The notes below the pieces were generated by a model. The model saw only the letters and a program-made list of their open reading frames with translations, was not told the origin of the DNA and did not search any database. Positions 54,696 through 63,285 of a stretch of DNA of 64,000 nt are shown here, piece by piece. How positions within the stretch are numbered: position 1 is the first letter of the stretch; the number at the start of each line of letters is the position of its first letter. The translations under genes and the position numbers were made by a program. Source of the DNA: Pseudalkalibacillus decolorationis (GTDB lineage Bacteria > Bacillota > Bacilli > Bacillales > Fictibacillaceae); contig NZ_JANHJQ010000011.1 in NCBI RefSeq assembly GCF_024609785.1, positions 1 to 64,000 on the forward strand. The letters are read 5' to 3'.

Positions 54696-55961
54696 TTATA
54701 TCAGCTCCAATGTCATTGCTGCAGGATTTTCGATATAGTGTATAAAACGATTTGTAAAAGCTACCGCCGTCGCACCATCAGCAACTCGATGATCAAATGT
54801 CATGGAAACATTCATGATCGAACGAATGACGATTTCATCATTAATGACGACTGGCATTTTCTTTGTTTTATGAAAAGCCATTAAACCAACTTCTGGGTGA
54901 TTAATTATCGGAGTAGCACCAGTACTTCCAAGTGGCCCAACATTACTGATCGTAAATGTACCACCCTTCATTTCTGATGGCTTTAATTGGTTTGTTTTCG
55001 CCTTTTTAATTAATTCCTTCATTTCACTGTTAATTGTAGAAATAGACTTTTGCTCGATATTTTTAACTACAGGAACGATAAGTCCATCGTCAGTATCTGT
55101 TGCTAGACCCATATTCACTTCGCCCTCGAGACGAATGACTTCATTTTCTTCATCAAGCTTTGCATTGAAAATAGGATAATCACGTAATGATAGCTGTATC
55201 GCTTTCAGGAAAAATGCAGCAAGGGATACGTTCATGCCCTTCGTTCCATCGGGATCTGCTTGTTTCAATGTTTTCTTCAATTCAAGAAGGTCTGTTAGAT
55301 CGACCTCGTCGAAATGTGAAACATGCGGTATCGTATAGAGTGACTGCGTCATCTTTTGGGCAATTTGCTTTCTTCTACCCTTAAATGGGATTTCCTTCAC
55401 TTCGATCGTCGGTTTGATTATTTGCGCAGTTGTTACAGAATCTTCAGCGGCTTCATCATGTGTATCTTGTTGTTCACCGTTTACGAAACGGATTATATCT
55501 TCCTCTGTGACCCTTCCTGCAGGACCGCTTCCATTTACCTGTTCGATATCAATTTTATTTTCACGTGCTACTTTTCGGGTATATGGTGCAGCTAGTACTC
55601 TTCGGGTTAATCGAGTCATCGGTTCGATTGAGCTTACTGATTCTGTTTTAGCTGAGGAGACTTGGTTGACTGCAACCTTCTCTTTTACCGGCTTTTCTTC
55701 CGGTGTTTCACTAGAAGGCTTACTACCTTCTTTTTCAATTAAGACAATCGTTGTTCCGACCGTAACGACGTCTCCTTCAGAAGCTTTAATATCTATTACC
55801 TTACCTGCAACTGGAGATGGAAGCTCCGCAGTAACTTTATCAGTTTGAACCTCAACAAGAGGCTGGTCGATCTTAACAGTGTCCCCAGGAGAAACATGAA
55901 AGTGGATGATCTCTCCTTCTGTAATTCCTTCGCCAATGTCATGAAGCTTTACTTCGATCAT
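54696..55961 (-). CDS. bkdB: Lipoamide acyltransferase (E2) of branched-chain 2-oxoacid dehydrogenase
   Basis: 421 aa. The lipoyl domain (1-78) has the lipoylation lysine in VQTDKVTAE. A flexible linker, the E3-binding domain (about 120-155, AAPYTRKVARENKIDIEQVNG) and the catalytic domain (about 190-421) follow, ending in FDHRVADGATA with the catalytic HxxxDG. It transfers the acyl group to CoA. AGGAGGAG precedes ATG; it lies 15 nt after bkdAB. Confidence 0.93.
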   Translation of the reverse strand: MIEVKLHDIGEGITEGEIIHFHVSPGDTVKIDQPLVEVQTDKVTAELPSPVAGKVIDIKASEGDVVTVGTTIVLIEKEGSKPSSETPEEKPVKEKVAVNQVSSAKTESVSSIEPMTRLTRRVLAAPYTRKVARENKIDIEQVNGSGPAGRVTEEDIIRFVNGEQQDTHDEAAEDSVTTAQIIKPTIEVKEIPFKGRRKQIAQKMTQSLYTIPHVSHFDEVDLTDLLELKKTLKQADPDGTKGMNVSLAAFFLKAIQLSLRDYPIFNAKLDEENEVIRLEGEVNMGLATDTDDGLIVPVVKNIEQKSISTINSEMKELIKKAKTNQLKPSEMKGGTFTISNVGPLGSTGATPIINHPEVGLMAFHKTKKMPVVINDEIVIRSIMNVSMTFDHRVADGATAVAFTNRFIHYIENPAAMTLELI

Positions 55962-55976
55962 CTTACTCCTCCTATC

Positions 55977-56975
55977 TTAGAAACGTACAGTATCAATTAT
56001 GGCTTGTTTTACACGGTCTGAATTTGGCAGGTAATCATCTTCTATTGCGAACATTGGTACTGGTGTATCATGGCCTGTTACACGCTTAATTGGCGAGCGC
56101 ATATGCAGGAAGGATGTATCATTTATTAGGGATACGATATCGTTTCCAACACCACCAGTGCCGGGTGCTTCATGTACGATAACCGCACGACCAGTCTTTT
56201 GAACCGATTCCGCGATTAGGTCACGATCAAGCGGGAACAATGTTCTTAAATCAAGAACATCACACGTGATACCTTCGCTCTCTTCAATTTCTTTAGCCGC
56301 CTTCTTTACTACATCAATCATTGCGCCCCAAGCGATTAGGGTAATATCCTCTCCTTCTTGAAGACGTGCTCCCTTACCAATTTCAACAATATACTTTTCT
56401 TCAGGGATTTCTAGCTTATGCGAACGGTAGCAACGCATTGGCTCAAGGAAGATAACTGGATCTGGATCCTCGATGCTCGCAATTAACAATCCTTTTGCGT
56501 CATATGCATTTGATGGTACAACGACCTTAATTCCAGGCATATGTGTAAAGAGTGCCTCCACACTATCCGAGTGAATTTCAGGTGCACGAACTCCTGCCCC
56601 ATAAGGTGCACGGATTACCAGAGGTACAGTGAAATGCCCGAGTGTACGTGAACGAATTCGAGAAGCGTGTGTCATGATTTGATTAAAAGCTGGATAAATG
56701 AATCCAAGGAACTGCATTTCTGCAATCGGGCGAAAACCGTTCATTGCCAGTCCGATGGATGTTCCGATAATTCCCGATTCTGCAAGAGGTGTATCAATGA
56801 TTCGCTTGTCACTAAACTCATCGATCAGTCCATCAGTTGCACGGAAAACACCGCCGTTGCGGCCAACATCTTCTCCTAATACGATAACATCATCGTGTTC
56901 TCGCATCATCGTCCTCATGCCATCCGTGATTGCTTGAACCATCGTTTGTTTTTGCGTCTTAACTGCCGTACTCAT
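55977..56975 (-). CDS. bkdAB: Branched-chain 2-oxoacid dehydrogenase E1 beta subunit
   Basis: 332 aa. Transketolase pyrimidine-binding domain with VLGEDVGRNGGVFRATDGL and PLAESGIIGTSIGLAMNG near 70, then the C-terminal domain with VLDLRTLFPLDRD and VIVHEAPGTGGVG. With E1 alpha it binds ThDP and decarboxylates 2-oxoisovalerate, 2-oxoisocaproate and 2-oxo-3-methylvalerate. Its ATG directly follows the bkdAA stop codon, and GGAGGAAG lies upstream. Confidence 0.93.
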   Translation of the reverse strand: MSTAVKTQKQTMVQAITDGMRTMMREHDDVIVLGEDVGRNGGVFRATDGLIDEFSDKRIIDTPLAESGIIGTSIGLAMNGFRPIAEMQFLGFIYPAFNQIMTHASRIRSRTLGHFTVPLVIRAPYGAGVRAPEIHSDSVEALFTHMPGIKVVVPSNAYDAKGLLIASIEDPDPVIFLEPMRCYRSHKLEIPEEKYIVEIGKGARLQEGEDITLIAWGAMIDVVKKAAKEIEESEGITCDVLDLRTLFPLDRDLIAESVQKTGRAVIVHEAPGTGGVGNDIVSLINDTSFLHMRSPIKRVTGHDTPVPMFAIEDDYLPNSDRVKQAIIDTVRF

Positions 56976-58043
56976 CTACACTTCCTCCTTTGCCCGAGCT
57001 TCGAATTCATCCAACTGCTCCTGTATTGTCCATGTTGGTGTTTCAAATACGTGCGTGAACATATCTGTAGATGGAGCCGCTCCGAACGCTTCCATTTCTT
57101 CAACAGCCTTCTCGATTTCAACTGTGATCTCATTTTCTACTTTAGCCTTCCAAGAATCTTCCCAGAAGCCCTTATGCTCCATATAGCGTTCAATTCGTAC
57201 GAGTGGGTCGGTTTGCTCACGACGACGCTTACTTTCTTCCTGGTCACGATATTTGCTTGGATCATCAGCTGTTGTGTGTGCACCATAACGATACGTTACG
57301 GCTTCAATCAACGTCGGTCCATTTCCGTTTCGTGCATTTTTCATAGCTTCTCTCGTTTCGAAATAAACCGCAAATACATCATTTCCGTCAAGTCGGATTC
57401 CAGGAATATCATATGCAACCGCTTTTTGAGCAATTGTCTTTGATTTCATTTGTTTTTCGACAGGTACCGAAATCGCGAACCCATTGTTCTGGTTAAAGAA
57501 GACGACTGGAACATCAAAAACACTCGCAAAGTTTAAGCCTTCGTGAAAGTCCCCTTCTGAAGTCGCACCATCCCCGAAATAAGCAATCGAGCCATGGTCT
57601 GTCCCTTTCATTTTTTCAGCCCAAGCTGTACCAGTTGCGTGAAGCAATTGAGAGGCAATCGGAACCGCGGGTGGAAAGATTTTCTTCCCTTCTGGAGGTA
57701 CACAGCCCATAGGGTATCCTTTCCAATATAAGAAAAGATTACGGAGGGAATGACCATACGTTAGCGTAGCAGCATGGTCACGATACGTCGGGAACATCCA
57801 GTCTCCTTCTTTTAATACGAGAGCGCTTCCAATTTGAGCCGCTTCTTGTCCTTCAAAAGGCACATAAGTTCCGATTCTTCCTTGACGTTGTAAGTTAACG
57901 CTTTTTTTATCAAACAAACGAGCTCGCAACATTTTTGTGTAGAGCTCTTTCGTTAATGATTCGGTCATCTCACTTTCATATTCCGAATTCACAACGATTC
58001 CATCTTCATTTAAAATCTGCTTTATAGGAAATTGCGTGTCCAT
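56976..58043 (-). CDS. bkdAA: Branched-chain 2-oxoacid dehydrogenase E1 alpha subunit
   Basis: 355 aa. The ThDP motif is GDGATSEGDFHEGLNFASVFDVPVVFFNQNN (GDG at about 165, NN end). Other E1-alpha landmarks are GRIGTYVPFEGQEAAQIGSA near 55, RDHAATLTYGH and TYRYGAHTTADDPSKYR near 265. It is the decarboxylating subunit. GGAGGAATC precedes ATG; it lies 11 nt after the leucine dehydrogenase gene. Confidence 0.93.
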   Translation of the reverse strand: MDTQFPIKQILNEDGIVVNSEYESEMTESLTKELYTKMLRARLFDKKSVNLQRQGRIGTYVPFEGQEAAQIGSALVLKEGDWMFPTYRDHAATLTYGHSLRNLFLYWKGYPMGCVPPEGKKIFPPAVPIASQLLHATGTAWAEKMKGTDHGSIAYFGDGATSEGDFHEGLNFASVFDVPVVFFNQNNGFAISVPVEKQMKSKTIAQKAVAYDIPGIRLDGNDVFAVYFETREAMKNARNGNGPTLIEAVTYRYGAHTTADDPSKYRDQEESKRRREQTDPLVRIERYMEHKGFWEDSWKAKVENEITVEIEKAVEEMEAFGAAPSTDMFTHVFETPTWTIQEQLDEFEARAKEEV

Positions 58044-58054
58044 AAGATTCCTCC

Positions 58055-59155
58055 TTAATTACGTACAGCCCATTTCTGGCGCTTTTTGTGACTAAAGAAA
58101 CTGTTTCTCTTCATACGGCTTGATAGTCGATCATCGCAAAACTGGTTTGCAGATTTAGCAGTTGAAATTGATTTTTCTCTGGAGTTCTGATAGATTTCCA
58201 TCAATGTATCGTATATGGCTCTTGTTTTAGCAAGAACCCTTGCTTTGTTTGGATTGTAAAGCTCATCAGAAACCTGGATAAGTCCCCCTGCGTTAACAAT
58301 GTAATCGGGAGCATAGAGAATACCCTTTTCCTGTAAAAACGAACCATGTTCATCTCTTAAAAGCTGGTTGTTTGCGGACCCAACGACTGCTTTAACTTTC
58401 AACTGCTCGATGGTTTCGTCATTAATGATTCCACCTAGTGCACATGGAATGAAGACATCAGCAGGAACACTGTATATTTCGTTTCCTTCCACAACCTTCA
58501 CATTTCCCTTTAGTCCTTCAGCTATTTCAACAATGGTTTTAATTGCATTTTCGTTGATATCCGTCACGTAAATGTCCGCTCCGGCTTTTAAAAGCTCTTC
58601 AGCAACTTTAAAGCCAACTTTTCCGAGACCTTGAACCGAATACACTTTCCCTGCGAGGTCATCCGATCCGTAAAGAACATTGTTAGACGCCTTCAATCCA
58701 TATAAAACACCTTGTGCTGTTGGAACAGAAGAGTCACCACTTCCGCCATATTCTTCTGGAACACCAACGATACAGTTCGTTTCTTTCAAAGAATGAACGA
58801 AATCTTCTGGTGTTGTTCCCATATCAGTACCTGTGTAAAAACGACCATTCAGGGACTCAACAAACTGACCAAATGCACGGAATAGCTCTGGAGTGCGATC
58901 TTTTAACGGGTCTCCGATTATGACTGATTTTCCTCCGCCAAAATCCACATCCGCTGCTGCACATTTATACGTCATCCCTTTTGAGAGGCGTAGTACATCT
59001 TCAATCGCCTCATCTGTTGAAGCATAAGGTCTCATCCGACAACCACCAAGCGCAGGCCCCAGGGTTGTATTATGTATGGCGATGATCGCCTTCAACCCTG
59101 TGTCTGGATCATTACAAAATAATACTTGCTCGTGCCCATTTATACGTTCAAACAT
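58055..59155 (-). CDS. bcd: Leucine dehydrogenase
   Basis: 366 aa. It oxidatively deaminates leucine, valine and isoleucine to the 2-oxoacids used by BkdA. The glycine-rich substrate segment is [12 protein letters not shown] near 30, the catalytic lysine is in [25 protein letters not shown] (near 68-85), and the NAD-binding motif is [15 protein letters not shown] near 180. VGSANNQL and [12 protein letters not shown] follow. It is the second gene of the operon. No phosphotransbutyrylase or butyrate kinase genes flank it, although B. subtilis has ptb and buk here. Confidence 0.93.
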   Translation of the reverse strand: MFERINGHEQVLFCNDPDTGLKAIIAIHNTTLGPALGGCRMRPYASTDEAIEDVLRLSKGMTYKCAAADVDFGGGKSVIIGDPLKDRTPELFRAFGQFVESLNGRFYTGTDMGTTPEDFVHSLKETNCIVGVPEEYGGSGDSSVPTAQGVLYGLKASNNVLYGSDDLAGKVYSVQGLGKVGFKVAEELLKAGADIYVTDINENAIKTIVEIAEGLKGNVKVVEGNEIYSVPADVFIPCALGGIINDETIEQLKVKAVVGSANNQLLRDEHGSFLQEKGILYAPDYIVNAGGLIQVSDELYNPNKARVLAKTRAIYDTLMEIYQNSREKSISTAKSANQFCDDRLSSRMKRNSFFSHKKRQKWAVRN

Positions 59156-59231
59156 GATGTAAAATCCCCCAATACTGATAATCTTCTAAACTTTAAAACT
59201 CGTAACCGCTTTCATTTGAAAGCAAAAAAAA

Positions 59232-59627
59232 TTAGACTTTCATTGATTGTATCTTTTTTTCAATCATTTCTTTAAGAAGGATGTATTGTGTAACTTCCCC
59301 TTCACCGATCATTTCCTTTTCGTTACGCACTTCTAGATCACAGATTACTGCTTTTCCTTTGATTTCTCTGAGGGTGGCTGTAATCGTGACGGTACTTCCA
59401 GCAGGCGTCGGGTTTAAGTGGTTTGCTTTGATACCACCACCGATCCCTTCCTCATGCTCTTCCAAGTATGGTAATATGATTTGTCTTGCAGCCCACTCCA
59501 TGTGATAAACCATTGATACAGTCGAATAAGCTGGATGGACAACGTTTCCTTCGAATTGTGCATACATGTCAGGTGTTACCTGGGCTGTAATGGTAGCCTT
59601 CTGTCCCACTTCCATTCCTGGCTTCAA
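59232..59627 (-). CDS. FlK-like hotdog-fold acyl-CoA thioesterase
   Basis: About 131 aa from the TTG at 59627, 8 nt after AAAGGAGG; the ATG at 59651 lies upstream of that site and is less likely. The pattern MKPGMEVGQ, then HPAYSTVSMVYHMEWAAR, GGIKANHLNPTPAGSTVTITATL and ICDLEVRNEKEMIGEGEVTQ is the hotdog thioesterase group of fluoroacetyl-CoA thioesterase FlK. It probably hydrolyses short acyl-CoA. It is the first gene of the bkd operon, 76 nt before bcd, where it could release isovaleryl, isobutyryl or methylbutyryl groups from CoA in place of Ptb/Buk. That role is inference. Confidence 0.85.
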   Translation of the reverse strand: MKPGMEVGQKATITAQVTPDMYAQFEGNVVHPAYSTVSMVYHMEWAARQIILPYLEEHEEGIGGGIKANHLNPTPAGSTVTITATLREIKGKAVICDLEVRNEKEMIGEGEVTQYILLKEMIEKKIQSMKV

Positions 59628-59952
59628 ACATACCGCCTCCTTTGCATCCACTACGTATGTTTATATCTATAATATTATTCATAATAAATATAACGTTTAT
59701 TTAACGATATAATATCATTTTGTTAAGTGAAATGCAATTAACCGAAGAAAAGCACTAAAGTATTGAAGTTGATTAATGGAAATGGCCAAATAGACTTTTT
59801 ATAAATATTGTCAAAAAAAAAAAGAAAAACAACACAAGGCTGTTTCCTTTTTTTCAAGTAACTATGTCGTATTTTAATCAACTGGTTTGTACATATATCC
59901 ACAATGCGTATTCTTTTTCTCACGTACTTTCTCAGTTCCTTCATTTCGATTA
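59628..59952. other. Intergenic region upstream of the bkd operon
   Basis: 325 bp, AT-rich. It must contain the operon promoter. TATTAT-TC-ATAATA at about 59672-59686 is a small inverted repeat near the start and could be an operator. No -24/-12 sigma-L (sigma-54) promoter is evident, unlike B. subtilis bkd, and no BkdR gene is nearby. Short frames here (59738-59944) look non-coding. Confidence 0.5.
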
Positions 59953-60672
59953 TTAGATTCTAGGATATTCCTGTGAAAGCGGGTGGAGCATGATCTCGTC
60001 CACGACCATATGTTTCGGGGCCGATGCCATATAACACACCGCTTCTGCGATATCATTGACCTTCAACCAGTCCTCTTTATGTGATTCTCCTTGCCGGCTA
60101 TTCGCAAAAAATGTATCGATCGCCCCCGGGTTGATTGTACCTGCGCGAATTCCATATTTCTGAACCTCCTGTGCAACTGAACCGATAAATCCTTGTACAG
60201 CATATTTCGAGGAAGTATATGCCGCTGCGTTTGCAATCGTACGTCGCCCTACGTCGGAAGAGATTGTAATAATTGTACCTGTCTTCTTTTCCTTCATGAA
60301 CGGAAGAATCTCTTTCGTACATAAGAAAACCCCTTGAACATTTACAGCGAATACATGTTGCCATTCGTCAAGTGTAGTCTCTTCAGTTGGTTTGAAAAAT
60401 CCAAGTCCAGCGTTGTTAACCAAAAGATCAACTTGTCCATAATGATCCAACGTTTGTTTGAACGCAGCTTTCACCTGTTGTTCATTAGAAACGTCTGCCT
60501 GTATGCTCAATACATCCGCACCGTTTTCAATCAATTCTTTTGCCGATTCATGGATTTGTTCCGTTGAGCCAATGATCGCTAGTTTTGCACCTTCTGTAGT
60601 AAGTCTCGCGGCGATTGCTTTTCCTGCACCTCGTGATGCACCGGTTACAATTGCAACTTTATTGTTTAACAT
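59953..60672 (-). CDS. Short-chain dehydrogenase/reductase
   Basis: 239 aa, classical SDR. The cofactor loop TGASRGAGKAIA (TGxxxGxG, residues 10-17) has a basic/small next residue typical of NADP(H) users. NNAGLGF is at about 86, the catalytic Ser in TIISSDVGRR-like ITISSDV near 137, and Y-x-x-x-K in YTSSKYA near 152. AKGGGG-type AAGGGG precedes ATG. Most like FabG/3-oxoacyl-ACP reductase-type enzymes; the substrate is unknown. It lies upstream of the bkd operon on the same strand with a 300-bp gap, so probably a separate unit. Confidence 0.88.
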   Translation of the reverse strand: MLNNKVAIVTGASRGAGKAIAARLTTEGAKLAIIGSTEQIHESAKELIENGADVLSIQADVSNEQQVKAAFKQTLDHYGQVDLLVNNAGLGFFKPTEETTLDEWQHVFAVNVQGVFLCTKEILPFMKEKKTGTIITISSDVGRRTIANAAAYTSSKYAVQGFIGSVAQEVQKYGIRAGTINPGAIDTFFANSRQGESHKEDWLKVNDIAEAVCYMASAPKHMVVDEIMLHPLSQEYPRI

Positions 60673-60770
60673 TATATTTCCCCTTTCATTTTCACTCTAA
60701 GTTGTCAGCCTCATTTTACTATATAATCGACCAATGAATTAAATCTTAACCATTGTTCAGCCTAGTTACC

Positions 60771-60833
60771 TAGCGATATATTATCCAAACTTAGTGAATT
60801 ATTATCCGAAGTTCTGATTTACTATCCAAATGT
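60771..60833. repeat. Tandem array, exact 21-bp period, three units
   Basis: Units start at 60771, 60792 and 60813: TAGCGATATATTATCCAAAC, TAGTGAATTATTATCCGAAG and TCTGATTTACTATCCAAATG, each 21 bp long. The shared core is TATCC(A/G)AA. It ends directly at the terminator of the NSS transporter gene. Confidence 0.85.
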
Positions 60834-60835
60834 AA

Positions 60836-60866
60836 AAAGAGCAACCCACGAAACCGGCTGCTCTTT
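60836..60866 (-). terminator. Rho-independent terminator of the NSS transporter gene
   Basis: AAAGAGCA pairs with TGCTCTTT around 15 nt (with GCCGGTTTCGTGGG-type inner pairing) and runs on the minus strand into TTTTTAC. It lies 10 nt after the stop at 60876. Confidence 0.8.
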
Positions 60867-60875
60867 CTCAATATT

Positions 60876-62228
60876 TTACTTACCAAAAATCATATCAAGT
60901 ACACCGAGCGCATCAAGGAATACAATGATGATAACGACTGGAACAACAAATTTTAAGATTAAAATCCAAAGGGCAAGCATTTTCTTCCCAAAGCTGCTGC
61001 CGTCTGTCAATTCCTCGATAAGCACCGCACGAGACATCTTCCAAGGAACAAAGATTGAAATCAGCAATGCTCCTAGAGGTAACATAATATTACTTACTAG
61101 GTAGTCCATTAAATCAAAGATCGTTTTGTCAAACATCTTGATATCTCCTAAGATACCAAACGATAATGCGGCTGGTATTCCGACTACAAAGATTGCTAGT
61201 CCTACCATCCATGAAGCTTTAGAACGAACTTGTTTACCTGAGTCTTTCGTAACGGAAGCAACGATAATCTCAAGCATTGAGAATGCAGAAGTTAAGGTTG
61301 CGAACAGGAATAAGGCAAGGAATACTCCGAAAAAGATAACCCCACCAGGCATCTGTGCAAATACAGATGGCAATACGATGAACAGGAGCCCTGGCCCTTC
61401 AGTCGGTTCAAATCCAAAGGAGAATACAGCAGGGAATATTGCAAGACCTGCAAGTATCGTAATAAAAATGTTCATCATCACGATAGAAGATGCAGATTTT
61501 ACAAGGCTTTCCTTTTTCGATAAATAGGAACTGTACGTAACCATAACGGATACACCTAAGCTTAATGAGAAGAAGGATTGTCCGAGTGCGAAAAGTACCC
61601 CTTCTGAATTTAATCTACTAAAGTCAGGTTGAAGGAAATATTTCACACCTTCCATTGCACCATCAAGCGTTAGCGACCGAGCAATTAACACGATAAAGAG
61701 AATAAACAATGCTGGCATCATCCACTTAGATGCCTTTTCAATACCTTCTTTAACCCCTTTAGCAACAACGATAATCGTTAAGAACATGAACGCGAGCTGT
61801 GCTCCAATCGCAGTCCATGGATTTGAAATAATTGATCCAAACAACTGTTCGTAATTATCAACACCCATTGTATATCCGGTAAGTGTTGCCCCAAAATATA
61901 ATAGAATCCAGCCACCGATTACACTATAGAATGATAGTAGTATAAATGCAGTAAATACACCCATTCGGCCAATAAATGTCCAACGAGGTGCAATTGTACG
62001 ATACGCTGAAATGGCTTCCTTTTGTGTACTACGACCGATAACAAACTCTGCTAATAATAAAGGGAAACCTACTAAAAACGTAAAGATTAAAAATACGAGG
62101 AAGAATGCTCCTCCACCACTTGAGCCTGCAACATACGGAAACTTCCAGATTGCTCCTAATCCAATCGCGGAACCCGCTGCTGCTAAAATAAATGATAACT
62201 TTGATCCCCATTGCTCTTGTTGTCCCAT
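60876..62228 (-). CDS. Sodium-dependent amino acid transporter (NSS/SNF family)
   Basis: 450 aa with 11-12 membrane helices. The N-terminus W-x-S-K-LSFILAAAGSAIGLGAIWKFPYV is the NSS signature (helix 1, Na+ and substrate site). GGGAFFLVFLIF and PLLLAEFVIGR follow, and FFSLSLGVSVMVTYSSYL is the unwound helix 6 with the substrate site near 215. It couples Na+ entry to uptake of an amino acid or related amine. GGAGGTACC precedes ATG. It fits the amino-acid scavenging theme. Confidence 0.92.
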   Translation of the reverse strand: MGQQEQWGSKLSFILAAAGSAIGLGAIWKFPYVAGSSGGGAFFLVFLIFTFLVGFPLLLAEFVIGRSTQKEAISAYRTIAPRWTFIGRMGVFTAFILLSFYSVIGGWILLYFGATLTGYTMGVDNYEQLFGSIISNPWTAIGAQLAFMFLTIIVVAKGVKEGIEKASKWMMPALFILFIVLIARSLTLDGAMEGVKYFLQPDFSRLNSEGVLFALGQSFFSLSLGVSVMVTYSSYLSKKESLVKSASSIVMMNIFITILAGLAIFPAVFSFGFEPTEGPGLLFIVLPSVFAQMPGGVIFFGVFLALFLFATLTSAFSMLEIIVASVTKDSGKQVRSKASWMVGLAIFVVGIPAALSFGILGDIKMFDKTIFDLMDYLVSNIMLPLGALLISIFVPWKMSRAVLIEELTDGSSFGKKMLALWILILKFVVPVVIIIVFLDALGVLDMIFGK

Positions 62229-62278
62229 AAGGTACCTCCAGTAACTCTCCTGAAATTTTTATCTCTATTGTTTTACAT

Positions 62279-62433
62279 AAGAAAAGCCCAAGCGCCCTGC
62301 TTAGCCACGAAGGTCACTGGAAGACCGACGAGGAGGCTGTTGCCGCCGCAGGAGGCCTGAAGTGATCCAAGTGGTTGGGCGCTGAAGCTGGACATTACAT
62401 CCATGCCGCAAACTTTTATACTTTCTTAACGTG
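62279..62433 (+). repeat. Intergenic repeat family R1, copy 3
   Basis: AAGAAAAGCCCAAGCGCCC to TTTATACTTTCTTAACGTG, about 155 bp, nearly identical to copies 1 and 2 (one visible change in the head, GCGCA to GCCCA). It lies between the NSS gene start and the ABC ATPase stop. Confidence 0.9.
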
Positions 62434-62490
62434 AAATAAAAAGGATAGGCAACTGTTCATAAATAGCAGCTGCATCTATCCCCGTGACAC

Positions 62491-63285
62491 CTAACTTAAC
62501 AAGGCGCGGTCACTTGTCATTTTTGAACCGCGAATACGCTGAAATTCTTGAAGTAATTGCTCAATCGTCAGTTCTTCTTTCTCTTTTCCACTGACTTCAA
62601 GGATAATTTGTCCTTTATCCATCATGATCAATCGATTACCCAAATCCAATGCTTGCTGCATGTTGTGGGTCACCATCAGCGTTGTCAATTGATGCTGCTG
62701 CACGATATCTTTTGTCAACGTTGTAATAAGTTCTGCTCTGGATGGATCGAGGGCAGCTGTATGTTCATCCAACAGTAATATTTTCGGTTCAGTAAATGTG
62801 GCCATCAGAAGTGAAAGCGCTTGCCGTTCACCGCCTGAAAGCATGCCAACCTTTGCATTCAAACGATCCTCGAGTCCAAGGTGTAACGTTGCTAACGACT
62901 CCTTGAAGAATCCTTTTAACTTTTTCGTCACTCCTGCTCGGAATCCTCTTTTTTTATTGCGCGCATAAGCCATTGCCATATTTTCCTCAATCGTCATCGA
63001 TGGCGCTGTCCCTGCTAGCGGGTTTTGAAACACCCTTCCTATGAAAGCAGCTCGCTTATGTTCAGGTAGATTCGTAACATTCTTCCCCTCTATCACAACT
63101 TCACCTACATCGGGACTGAGAACTCCTGAAATCACATTCATTAACGTAGATTTCCCTGCACCATTACTACCGATTACCGTAACAAAGTCTCCTGGATCAA
63201 GGGCATGATTAATGTGGGAGAGGGCGATTTTTTCATCCAACGTCCCTTCGTTAAAGACTTTGTGAATTTGATTTAGTTGAAGCAA
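62491..63285 (-). CDS. ABC transporter ATP-binding protein, TrpZ-like (uncharacterised BCAA-like group)
   Basis: About 264 aa from a TTG at 63285, just after AGGAGGGAG, giving the usual start M-LQLNQIHKVFNEG; the longer frame to 63411 runs inside the permease gene. Walker A is GSNGAGKST near 39, then FQNPLAGTAPSMTIEENMAMA, the signature LSGGERQ near 147 and Walker B ILLLDEHTAALDP (DEH in place of DEP) near 167. This group works with a TrpX-like binding protein and is linked to tryptophan or similar amino acid uptake in some firmicutes. It overlaps the permease by 35 nt. Confidence 0.88.
   Translation of the reverse strand: MLQLNQIHKVFNEGTLDEKIALSHINHALDPGDFVTVIGSNGAGKSTLMNVISGVLSPDVGEVVIEGKNVTNLPEHKRAAFIGRVFQNPLAGTAPSMTIEENMAMAYARNKKRGFRAGVTKKLKGFFKESLATLHLGLEDRLNAKVGMLSGGERQALSLLMATFTEPKILLLDEHTAALDPSRAELITTLTKDIVQQHQLTTLMVTHNMQQALDLGNRLIMMDKGQIILEVSGKEKEELTIEQLLQEFQRIRGSKMTSDRALLS

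Noticed and set aside
59738-60056. Short minus-strand frames after the SDR gene, one ending NTHCGYMYKPVD
   Set aside because: They overlap the end of the SDR gene or lack start signals; one peptide looks gene-like but has no credible initiation codon.
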